NCBI RefSeq assembly: GCF_000422865.1
Contig: NZ_AUGW01000007.1
Span: forward strand, 227,944-291,943
Direction of reading: 5' to 3'
From: Oceanospirillum maris DSM 6286
GTDB lineage: Bacteria > Pseudomonadota > Gammaproteobacteria > Pseudomonadales > Halomonadaceae
Length of the DNA stretch: 64,000 nt
The notes beneath the pieces are model-generated. The model did no database searches and was not told the origin of the DNA. It worked only from the letters and a program-made list of their open reading frames with translations. A program made the position numbers and the translations under genes. The first letter of the stretch is position 1. The number at the start of each line of letters is the position of its first letter. Of the stretch, positions 56,727-64,000 are shown piece after piece.

Positions 56727-57794
56727 ATGATTCAGCCTCTGAGTTGCGATAGCTTGAACAGTTTGCGCGAGCGCGTTGCACGCTTTAAAGCAGATAATCC
56801 TAAACTAAGAATCCGCAATGTGGCGGATGCTCTGGGAGTCAGTGAAGTTGAGCTGCTGGCGCTTAACTGTGGTCAAGCGGATGTTGTGCGGTTAAAAAAT
56901 GATCAAGGTGTTTTTCGAGCATTAATGGCTGAAATATCTCAGCTTGGCTCTGTTATGGCGTTATCACGCAATGACAGCGTTGTTCATGAAAAAACAGGCA
57001 TCTACGGCAAGTTGGGAGGCGGTGAGAAAGTGGGCTTATTTTTAGGGGATATCGACCTACGGCTATTTTTTGAGCGTTGGAGTTTTGCCTATTATGTCCA
57101 GGAAGGCGAGCGTCGCAGCTTACAGTTCTTTGATAAAGCGGGTGTGGCGATACATAAGATTTATGCCAATGGGGATACCGATATTCCTGCGCTAGAAAAC
57201 TTAGTGCAGCGCTATCAGGCTGAAGATCAAACCGCTGGACAGGCTGTGGATTCGGCGGCGGATGAGATTGATCATCGTGCCGTGCCGCTTACTCTAAGTG
57301 ATGATCAAGTGGATCTGAAGGCCTTTCATCAGGATTGGGATCAGCTAAAAGATGTGCATGATTTCTTCGGGTTACTAAAGAAGCATCAGTTAGAGCGCCA
57401 GCAAGCATTTCGTTTAGCGGGTACTGAGCGTGCGCAACCGTTACCGGTTACCGCTATTGAGCAGGCTTTGGTTAAGGCTGCGGAATGTGAACTGCCGATT
57501 ATGGTTTTTGCCGGTAACACTGGTGCTGTGCAAATCCATACTGGGCCGGTGAAAAAGCTGATGCGCCGTGGGCCTTGGTTTAATGTGCTTGACCCTACCT
57601 TTAACCTTCATGCTGATACCGATGCTTTTCGCCACGTATGGTTGGTCAAGCGCCCGACAGAAGATGGGGTGGTATCTTCTTTAGAGGCTTTTGATCAACA
57701 GGGCGGTTTGGCTTTGCAGCTCTTTGGCGCCCGAAAACCAGGACAAAAAGAGCTGACCGAGTGGCAGGATTTGCTGAGCGAATTAGTCGGCTAG
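56727..57794 (+). CDS. hmuS: Hemin-degrading/transfer factor HmuS (HemS/ChuS family)
   Basis: A cytoplasmic heme-handling protein, 355 residues. It has the duplicated HemS fold: residues about 25-185 and 200-350. Family segments are LRIRNVADALGVSEVELLALN, VMALSRNDSVVHEKTGIYGK, RWSFAYYVQEGERRSLQFFDKAGVAIHKIY, and in the second half PIMVFAGNTGAVQIHTGPVKKL with WFNVLDPTFNLHA. HemS/ChuS bind heme after import and either degrade or store it. I chose ATG 56727 with an AAGGGAG site; an upstream GTG at 56697 is in frame. Its TAG and the hmuV TAG share the palindrome CTAG. Confidence 0.92.
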   Translation: MIQPLSCDSLNSLRERVARFKADNPKLRIRNVADALGVSEVELLALNCGQADVVRLKNDQGVFRALMAEISQLGSVMALSRNDSVVHEKTGIYGKLGGGEKVGLFLGDIDLRLFFERWSFAYYVQEGERRSLQFFDKAGVAIHKIYANGDTDIPALENLVQRYQAEDQTAGQAVDSAADEIDHRAVPLTLSDDQVDLKAFHQDWDQLKDVHDFFGLLKKHQLERQQAFRLAGTERAQPLPVTAIEQALVKAAECELPIMVFAGNTGAVQIHTGPVKKLMRRGPWFNVLDPTFNLHADTDAFRHVWLVKRPTEDGVVSSLEAFDQQGGLALQLFGARKPGQKELTEWQDLLSELVG

Positions 57795-58549
57795 ATTAAA
57801 ATCGGCTGGCCGTTATTCAAGCTCACCTGCTCAGGGCGATACTGCCAGTGATGCTCAATGGTATCAGGAGTGAGTATTTCGGCAGGTTTGCCCTGAAGAG
57901 CCACTTCACCGCGATCTAACAGTATGCATAAGTCGCAATACTGCAGAGCTTGATTTAGATCGTGGAGAATGACTAGAACACCGTATCCTTCTTCCTTAGC
58001 CAGTTGACGGGCAAGGTCAAGAATACTGTGTTGCTGCCCCAAATCTTGAGCAGATGTTGGCTCGTCTAAGAGCAGTAACGGTGCGTGTTCTGCTTGGCTA
58101 AGCTGCAACAGAACCCGAGCCAATTGCACCCGCTGGCGCTCGCCACCGGATAAGGAGGTATAGCTGCGCTCGGCCAAATGAAGGCAATCAGTTCGAGCCA
58201 TTAGGCGCTTAATCTGTTTCCAGCCCTCTTTATGGCTTAACGATAGTGGCGTTAACCCCAAGGCAACTACCTCTTGAGCATGAAAGGGAAAGCTTAGCTG
58301 ACTGGCCTGAGCAAGCACTCCTAAATGGCGTGCCAAGGCTTGATGCGCCCATGCTTTGCGGCTGCGGTTGTGCAGCGTGACATCGCCTTGGCTTTGAATA
58401 TCTCCGGTAATAGCCTTAAATAGCGTTGATTTACCTGCGCCATTTGGCCCCAGAACGCCCATAACGTCACCGGACTGGAGCTGTATCTGATCGACATTGA
58501 GCAGCACTTTTTTATCGGAATATACGTGCAAGTTCTGAATAAACAACAT
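57791..58549 (-). CDS. hmuV: Heme ABC transporter ATPase HmuV
   Basis: The ATPase of the heme importer, 252 residues. Walker A GPNGAGKST (residues about 34-42), Q-loop LGVLAQ, signature LSGGERQRVQLARVLLQL, Walker B LLLLDEPTSAQD and H-loop VLHDLNQAL are all present. It is the last gene of hmuTUV, 77 bases after hmuU, and overlaps the hmuS stop by 4 bases on the other strand. A palindrome GCCATTAATGGC sits in the hmuU-hmuV gap at 58613-58624. Confidence 0.94.
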   Translation of the reverse strand: MLFIQNLHVYSDKKVLLNVDQIQLQSGDVMGVLGPNGAGKSTLFKAITGDIQSQGDVTLHNRSRKAWAHQALARHLGVLAQASQLSFPFHAQEVVALGLTPLSLSHKEGWKQIKRLMARTDCLHLAERSYTSLSGGERQRVQLARVLLQLSQAEHAPLLLLDEPTSAQDLGQQHSILDLARQLAKEEGYGVLVILHDLNQALQYCDLCILLDRGEVALQGKPAEILTPDTIEHHWQYRPEQVSLNNGQPILI

Positions 58550-58626
58550 GATATTAGGTATCTTCGTAGCAATTAAGGGTTATTTATTAGCGGCAATAAA
58601 ACGTAATTAATAGCCATTAATGGCCA

Positions 58627-59655
58627 TCAGCTATCCCAGCGACGACGCTGTTGAATCAGCATAATAAGGAAGAAAGGTGCCCCCATCAGTGCTGTTACCA
58701 AGCCCACGGGTAGCTCTGCCGGTTGAACGGATAAACGGGAAAAAAGATCGGCTATCAGCAGCAGTAACGCGCCACATAAAGCGGCTAATGGTAAGAGTGT
58801 TTTGTGATTTGGCCCCGTAGCCATTCGCACGATATGAGGAACCACCAAGCCGATAAATCCAATAATACCGGAACAGGCCACAGCAACTCCGACACCTATC
58901 GCCGTGAGCACAATCAGCTCCAGTTTAAGGCGTTCTACATTGATGCCAAGATGCCGCGCATCTGACTCACCCAGCAGTAATGCATTGAGGGCATTTGCCC
59001 GTCGCTGGAAGGCGATAGACAGTAGTATTAACGTACAAACCGCAAGTAAAATACGATGGGTATTGCTGCCCGCCAAAGAACCCATCTGCCAAAGGCTTAA
59101 TGCTCTTAGGTTCTCATCGCTGGCAAAATAACTGACAAAACCGATGGCCGCCCCCGCAAACGCTGACAATGCCACGCCCGCTAATAGCAGTACCAAAACA
59201 GAGGTGCCAGAGCGTGTTTGGGATAAGCCGTATACCAATAGTGTGGCCCCTAGCCCCGCAACAAATGCCGCAACCGGAACCGACCAACTGGCGATACTGG
59301 CAGGTAACCAAACAATGGCAATCACGGCGCCAACCGCCGCCCCAGAGGAAACGCCAATAATACCGGGATCTGCCAAGGGGTTTCGGAATAAACCCTGCAT
59401 AACTGTACCGCACTGAGCCAAAATAGCACCGATAGCCAGTGCCAATAGAATGCGCGGCACACGAAGCTCCATAACAACCGCTTGCTGATAATCTAACAGA
59501 CGGCTGAAGGTTGACCCTGCCATCGCATCAATAACCGATAGCAGGCTATCCAATGCGGGCAGCGGCATCGCACCCATCATAATAGAGAGCAAAGCCGAGA
59601 GCAGAAGCAGCACCAAAAGTGCTGATGCAGTTAATAACGGTGACAAGCGCAGCAT
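58627..59655 (-). CDS. hmuU: Heme ABC transporter permease HmuU (FecCD family)
   Basis: An inner-membrane permease of the BtuC/FecCD type, 342 residues, with about ten hydrophobic segments. LRVPRILLALAIGAILAQCGTVMQGLFRNPLADPGIIGVSSGAAVGAV is the family signature near residue 68-115, and SGIIGFIGLVVPHIVRMATGPNHKTLLPLAALCGALLLLIADLFSR is the coupling region. It follows hmuT by two bases, so the two are cotranslated. Confidence 0.94.
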   Translation of the reverse strand: MLRLSPLLTASALLVLLLLSALLSIMMGAMPLPALDSLLSVIDAMAGSTFSRLLDYQQAVVMELRVPRILLALAIGAILAQCGTVMQGLFRNPLADPGIIGVSSGAAVGAVIAIVWLPASIASWSVPVAAFVAGLGATLLVYGLSQTRSGTSVLVLLLAGVALSAFAGAAIGFVSYFASDENLRALSLWQMGSLAGSNTHRILLAVCTLILLSIAFQRRANALNALLLGESDARHLGINVERLKLELIVLTAIGVGVAVACSGIIGFIGLVVPHIVRMATGPNHKTLLPLAALCGALLLLIADLFSRLSVQPAELPVGLVTALMGAPFFLIMLIQQRRRWDS

Positions 59656-59657
59656 GA

Positions 59658-60554
59658 TTATTCCTGAAGCCGTTGGGCGGTTTTTAGATCGGAGCCTTGG
59701 GCAAGGGTCGAATCTTTGTGGAGCAGATCCGATAGGCGGTGGGCTTCTGCTAGGGCAGAAATACTTAAGCCTCCAGAGACAATGGTACGTCCATCAACCG
59801 TTAATATTTTCCCAGATTTACCCGCTGGCGTGTGTTTAAGCAGAGGGTGGCTATCCAGTAATGTTTGCACGCCAGATTCAGGGTCTCGGTTCGACACAAG
59901 AATAATCGAGGGCTGCAACGCCACCAGTGCCTCGGCGGAAATACTTCTGTAATTATCGTAATCCGCTAGGTTCTTCGCTCCTAAAAGCGATACCAAGGCA
60001 CCGCCGCCGGTTTTTTCGCCAGCCATTCGAAGCTTACCATCCATGGACAGCAGGAATACCGTCCGTTCATGACTAAGGGCTTGCTCTTGAAGTGTTTGGA
60101 AAACCTTGTTTGATTGAGCCGCCAGCGTATCACCAAGCTGGGTAATATTAAGCTGCTGGGCTAGTGACCGAATATTGCGACTAAGCTGATCGACCGTATG
60201 GGCAACGGGAAGCTGAATAAGGTTAATTTGGCTGCGTTTTATCTGCTCAACAACATGATCCGGGCCCATATGGTTGCTACCAATAATTGCGTCAGGATTC
60301 AGGCTCATTAGGCCCTCTGCCGAGAGGTTTCTGTGGTAGCCGATGGATGGCAAAGGCTTTTCAGTATCGGGTTGAGTGCTGGTGACATCAATCGCGATTA
60401 ACTTATCCTGCAGGCCCAGAGAGATAATAAGCTCTGTACTGCCCGCATCGGTGCTAATAATGCGTGCCAGCTCTGCCGATTGTACGGTGGGGCTTAATAA
60501 AAAAACGTATAACAGTAGCGTTGTTGACAGCCTATCAATCAGCTTTTTTTTCAT
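59658..60554 (-). CDS. hmuT: Periplasmic heme-binding protein HmuT
   Basis: The substrate-binding protein of the heme ABC importer, 298 residues. A signal peptide (MKKKLIDRLSTTLLLYVFLLSPTVQS, cleavage near QSA) precedes a cluster-A type III fold: RIISTDAGSTELIISLGLQDKLIAID, LPSIGYHRNLSAEGLMSLNPDAIIGSNHMGPDHVVEQ and a helical linker. His and Tyr in SIGYHR and the NHMGP His are candidate heme ligands. It is first in hmuTUV, with a Fur-like site upstream. Confidence 0.92.
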   Translation of the reverse strand: MKKKLIDRLSTTLLLYVFLLSPTVQSAELARIISTDAGSTELIISLGLQDKLIAIDVTSTQPDTEKPLPSIGYHRNLSAEGLMSLNPDAIIGSNHMGPDHVVEQIKRSQINLIQLPVAHTVDQLSRNIRSLAQQLNITQLGDTLAAQSNKVFQTLQEQALSHERTVFLLSMDGKLRMAGEKTGGGALVSLLGAKNLADYDNYRSISAEALVALQPSIILVSNRDPESGVQTLLDSHPLLKHTPAGKSGKILTVDGRTIVSGGLSISALAEAHRLSDLLHKDSTLAQGSDLKTAQRLQE

Positions 60555-60631
60555 CTTCTGTTCCCTTAAACCAGATTACATATAATGCTGTGCGCATCAT
60601 CATGATTGAGCTTATACTACCAGTATTAAAG

Positions 60632-60650
60632 ATTAATGATAATAATTAGC
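60632..60650. promoter_or_regulatory. Fur-box-like site between hmuT and the HugZ gene
   Basis: ATTAATGATAATAATTAGC matches about 15 of 19 positions of the Fur consensus. It lies between divergent starts at 60554 (hmuT) and 60743 (HugZ type). Confidence 0.7.
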
Positions 60651-60742
60651 ATTTGCAAGATCAAGCTTTTGCTATTAATGTACGCTGGTTTAGTCAACAA
60701 CTTGAACTTGCCTGATAAGTGCCTAGCGCTATGGAGAACGTG

Positions 60743-61282
60743 ATGAGTCCAGAAGAGAAAAAAGAGAAGCTTGCCCTAAAAATTAACCGCGATGTCATTG
60801 ATTTTATCAACAGCCGCAAAAGCTTGTTGATCTCCAGTATCCAGCCAGACGGTAAGCCTTACGCCTCCTACGCGCCCTTCGCCATCGGTGATGATTGCCT
60901 TTATGTTTTGCTGAGCGAGATAGCCCTACACGCCGTTAACTTGCAGCATAACCCTGCGGCTTCAGTGTTAATTGTGCAGGATGAAGACAGCTCAAAAGAA
61001 CTGTTTGCTCGGGTAAGGGTTAACTATTCGGTAGAAGCAGAACTACTAGAAGTTGACTCAGAACAGTGGTTCCAAGGTGTTGATATTATGGAGGCGCGCT
61101 TAGGGGATCGTATTCGTAACTTGAGCCAGCTATCAGATTTTCGCTTATTCCGCCTGAAACCACAGGGTGGCCGTTTTGTTAAAGGCTTTGGTGCCGCCTT
61201 CGATTTAGCGGGCAATACGCTAGCCGGTGAAGCGGTCAATCAGCTACGTGAAGGCCATAAAAAGCGCACAGAAGCGGCGTAA
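60743..61282 (+). CDS. HugZ/HutZ-type heme utilization protein
   Basis: A 179-residue split-barrel protein of the pyridoxamine-phosphate-oxidase-like superfamily; HugZ and HutZ members bind or degrade heme in the cytoplasm. KSLLISSIQPDGKPYASYAPFAIGDDCLYVLLSEIALHAVNLQHNPAASVLIVQDE is the barrel core, and GGRFVKGFGAAFDLAG is the conserved C-terminal segment with Gly-rich heme-contact region. ATG 60743 has a GGAGA site; the frame extends to a GTG at 60719. Context supports heme use rather than vitamin B6 metabolism. Confidence 0.88.
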   Translation: MSPEEKKEKLALKINRDVIDFINSRKSLLISSIQPDGKPYASYAPFAIGDDCLYVLLSEIALHAVNLQHNPAASVLIVQDEDSSKELFARVRVNYSVEAELLEVDSEQWFQGVDIMEARLGDRIRNLSQLSDFRLFRLKPQGGRFVKGFGAAFDLAGNTLAGEAVNQLREGHKKRTEAA

Positions 61283-61831
61283 AAGAGTAGCCAACAGGGG
61301 CGCTAGCTTCCAGATAGCACGTTCGTCATTGCTCAACTGGCTTCCGTGCTATTTCGTCCCTGTGTCTTAGCTTTATAGAGTAACTTTTGGTGTGGGAATA
61401 ACGGCTCTAATGTGTCGTTAGGCAACCGCAGTCTTGACGATACCAATAAAATTTAAACCTCCTGATACAGCTCGAAACCTTTCTCCATAAACTCTTTTTT
61501 TCTAATACCTACTCGAATCACTGCGTAAAGCTTGAACATCCGCAGGTGATAAATCTGTCCGCCATAATTTGCTCATCAGTTCGCATCGCTAAAGCAATCA
61601 GGCTTAGCGTAACTTCTTCTTTGGTCTTTAGTTCGTATTCTTCTTGGCCTTCTTCCTTGGCATCGTAAATTAAATAGGCTTCATCACGCAGAGCGCTTAC
61701 GTACAAAAGCCAGGCGAGAGCTACTTAATATGGTTCATTGCTTCACTCCATAGGCCAATGGATTAACCGCTAAAAAAGCGGATCATGGTATATTCAGGCG
61801 GAATTATTTTACAGCAAACAAGGATGACCTA
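61283..61831. other. Intergenic region between HugZ and restriction genes
   Basis: The left part holds a nested inverted repeat: ACAGGG (61294-61299) with CCCTGT (61358-61363), and ATAGCACG (61314-61321) with CGTGCTAT (61345-61352). A small minus-strand frame lies at 61518-61706. The rest shows no recognised feature until the GGATG site before the restriction gene. Confidence 0.5.
61518..61706 (-). pseudogene. Small unrecognised ORF, possibly an Rpn-like nuclease remnant
   Basis: A 62-residue frame: the middle (DEAYLIYDAKEEGQEEYELKTKEEVTLSLIALAMRTDEQI) is Glu-rich and weakly recalls the C-terminal end of Rpn-type transposase-like nucleases. No clear ribosome site or complete domain is present. 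It could be a fragment or chance. Confidence 0.25.
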
Positions 61832-63673
61832 ATGGCCTTGCCTATCAATACCTTACGTAGTCGTGCCCATCAGTTTGTTTTAGACCACGCTGAGGACGTC
61901 AAAGAAAACGCAGAATCCCAGAGTTTTCTGAATGATTTTTTTGCCATATTTGACATTAAGCGTAAAGCTGTTGGCTCTTTTGAACTAGCGGTGAAAATGG
62001 AGGGCGATAAATCCAGTAAGCGCATTGATCTGCTATGGGCGGGAACGCTGCTTGTTGAAATGAAGTCAGCAGGCCAAAATTTAGAAGACGCTTTTAAGCA
62101 GGCTGCTGGCTATCTTAAGCGCCTTGATGATAAAGACAAACCTGTTTATATCCTTGTATGTGACCTACAAAACTTCCGCCTACACAACATAGAGACAGAG
62201 GCAGACCATACTTTTACCTTAGCAGATTTACCCGATAATCTTGACCTTTTCGGGTTTATGCATGGTAAAGACATGCAAGATATTACCGAGTATGAGCTGA
62301 ACGAGAAGGCTGCTTTATTACTAGGTGGATTACACGACAGCTTGCAGGATAGTGGTTTTGAAGGCCATCCTCTGCAAGTGTTTATGGTACGTATTTTATT
62401 TTGTCTATTTGCAGAGGACACGGGCGTATTTAACCCCCGTCAGCTTGTGCAGTATTTGCTTAATTTTACTCGTGAAGACGGTAGCGATACTGAAATGCAC
62501 CTGCAAAAAGTATTTCAGATTTTAGATACGCTGGAAAATAAGCGTAGCAAAGCACTTTCTGAAGAACTAGCTACCTTTCCTTACGTTAATGGACGGTTGT
62601 TTAAAGAGCGCATTGATATGCCAAGCTTTACCGCAGAAATGCGGGAAATGCTGATTAATTGTTGCCTATTCAATTGGAAAGAGATTAGCCCCGCAATATT
62701 CGGTAGTTTATTTCAAAGCATTATGGATAAGCAGGCGCGACGTAACCTAGGGGCACATTACACCAGCGAAAAAAACATCCTGAAAGTGATTGGCCCGCTG
62801 TTTCTGGATGACCTGCAAGAAGAGCTGGAAAAAATCCTGCAACACAAAGTAAAAAACACCCGCGATAAGCGGCTGATGGACTTTGCCAAAAAACTGCGGC
62901 ACCTAAAGGTGCTTGATCCCGCCTGCGGTTGTGGCAACTTTCTGATTGTCACCTACCGCGAGCTGCGCCGTCTTGAACTGAAACTGATGGAAGCTCAGGC
63001 GAAAGGCTCCAAAGCATTGGGTTTTGAAATTCAGCCACAGATCCCGCTGGATAATTTTTATGGCATTGAGCTGGACGAATGGCCTGCACAGATAGCACAG
63101 GTCGCCATGTGGCTGACCCAGCACCAGATGAATGTGGAATTTGCCAAAAGCTTTGGTGAAGAACCGGATCTGCTGCCACTGAAAGAGCACGCACACATTC
63201 ACAACGCCAATGCACTCACGCTGGATTGGAGCGAGGTTGTTTCGCCAAAGGAACTCAGCTATATCATCGGCAACCCGCCGTTTATTGGCTCGAAATATCA
63301 AAATAAAGAGCAAAAGAAATTACTGCTTGATGTTTTTGGCAAAACAAAAAATGCTAAACAGCTGGATTTTGTCAGTTGCTGGTTTTACCAAGCTGCACTT
63401 TTTTCCAAAGAAACAGCAATTGAAACGGCTTTTGTCTCGACCAACTCAATCTGTATCGGTGAACAAGTGGGTACCCTATGGCCACTGCTACTGAATCTGA
63501 AAGTACATATCAATTTTGCTCACCGAACTTTTGTCTGGGAAAACGATGCTAAAGGGAAAGCTGCCGTTCATTGCATTATTGTAGGTTTTGCCTTCGTTTC
63601 ACGAGAAAAAAAGCGAATTTTTTATTACGAAAATTTGAAAGGGTGTTCTGGTCAACAAAACCGGACACATTAA
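61832..63673 (+). pseudogene. MmeI-type restriction endonuclease-methyltransferase, cut by an IS
   Basis: A single-chain restriction-modification enzyme of the type IIL (MmeI) pattern. The N-terminus has a PD-(D/E)xK nuclease: D66 in KRIDLLW and E76-x-K78 in VEMKSA. A helical connector follows (about 180-340). The methyltransferase has motif I DPACGCGNF (362-370) and motif IV NPPF (481-484), the adenine-N6 type. Family enzymes are near 900 residues. Here the native reading stops at about residue 604, where the IS begins at 63644; the last 10 codons come from the IS end. The target-recognition domain is missing, so the product is probably inactive. Confidence 0.85.
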
Positions 63674-64000
63674 TTTGCTAATTTCTCGTACTCCATCGGC
63701 GACAAGTCACCGTTCGAGGAGTGCAGCCGATCCAGGTTGTAATACTTCATATAGGCCGTGACATCCTCCTTCATATGAGCCCTTGTCGGTTGATGTACCT
63801 TGAACAGCCAGTCATGTTTCAAGCTGCCAAAGAAGCGTTCAACTACTGCATTATCCCAGCACGCGCCTACATCTCCCATTGATGCTCGTATGCCGTAGCC
63901 CTTCAGCAATTTTGCGAAGGCTTTACTGGTGTACTGTGACCCTCTATCGCTATGGAACACTAGACCTTTCGGTGGCAGCCGGAGGTTATAGGCTTTGATC
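63644..64000 (-). mobile_element. IS3-family element, right part outside window
   Basis: The element starts at TGTTCTGGTCAAC (63644), an IS3-type terminal sequence, inside the MmeI-like gene. It continues past base 64000, so its length, other end and target duplication cannot be seen. Confidence 0.85.
63670..64000 (-). CDS. IS3-family transposase orfB, C-terminal part
   Basis: A minus-strand frame open at the window edge. It shows the second DDE Asp in VFHSDRGSQYTS and the Glu in DNAVVERFFGSLKHDW, then the typical end YNLDRLHSSNGDLSPMEYEKLAN. The visible part has no stop or frameshift, unlike the older IS copy at 37964, so this element may be active. Confidence 0.92.
   Translation of the reverse strand, partial: IKAYNLRLPPKGLVFHSDRGSQYTSKAFAKLLKGYGIRASMGDVGACWDNAVVERFFGSLKHDWLFKVHQPTRAHMKEDVTAYMKYYNLDRLHSSNGDLSPMEYEKLAN

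Noticed and set aside
58613..58624. GCCATTAATGGC palindrome in the hmuU-hmuV gap as a regulator site
   Set aside because: It is within an operon, has no partner site and does not match a Fur box; too little to claim.

Overview
The window reads as chromosome from a marine-type gammaproteobacterium of the Oceanospirillales/Pseudomonadales kind. The main evidence is gene order. The blocks pstS-pstC-pstA-pstB-phoU, response regulator, phoR-phoB, ubiA-ubiC, hupB, HDOD protein, recG, ridA, spoT-rpoZ-gmk, yicC, rph, crc and pyrE follow the arrangement I know from Pseudomonas. A crc-type gene, an enzymatically dead exonuclease III relative, sits at the expected place between rph and pyrE. Protein sequences are Pseudomonas-like but diverged, so a genus is not assigned.

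Layout. 1-5078: partial membrane sensor gene, uvrD, an orphan TRAP-type binding lipoprotein, and a YciA-like thioesterase. 5281-16573: the phosphate regulon (pstSCAB-phoU, an extra response regulator, phoR, phoB) with three recognisable Pho boxes; cysZ lies inside it. 16595-27048: housekeeping genes (ubiA, ubiC, hupB, HDOD protein, recG, SDR protein, ridA, spoT, rpoZ, gmk). 27333-41060: accessory region separating gmk from yicC. It holds a 7TM-DISM diguanylate cyclase, a four-gene Wadjet/Mks condensin-like defence operon (order SMC, MksE-like, MksF-like, Toprim nuclease), a decayed DUF3427 helicase, a dead IS3-family element that interrupts a small secreted-protein gene, and a HipBA toxin-antitoxin pair. 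41117-48597: housekeeping again (yicC, rph, crc, pyrE, yfaZ-like, PaaI-like thioesterase, DUF423, thiS, thiG, trmB).

48646-61282: a LysR regulator divergent from an MFS exporter plus TauD-like dioxygenase pair, followed by a Fur-type heme and iron acquisition locus. That locus holds a TonB-dependent receptor, a lipoprotein with two HmuY-like domains, a di-heme cytochrome c peroxidase, HmuS, HmuTUV and a HugZ-type protein. Three Fur-box-like sites lie at its promoters. Heme would be captured at the surface (receptor, HmuY), carried by HmuT to the HmuUV ABC transporter, and handled in the cytoplasm by HmuS and HugZ. 61832-64000: an MmeI-type restriction-methylation gene cut off by an IS3-family element that runs off the end of the window.

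The best candidate for a less-described system is the 29274-35839 condensin-like operon, because of its gene order and its short nuclease subunit. The double-HmuY plus peroxidase arrangement comes second. No tRNA, rRNA or CRISPR array was seen.
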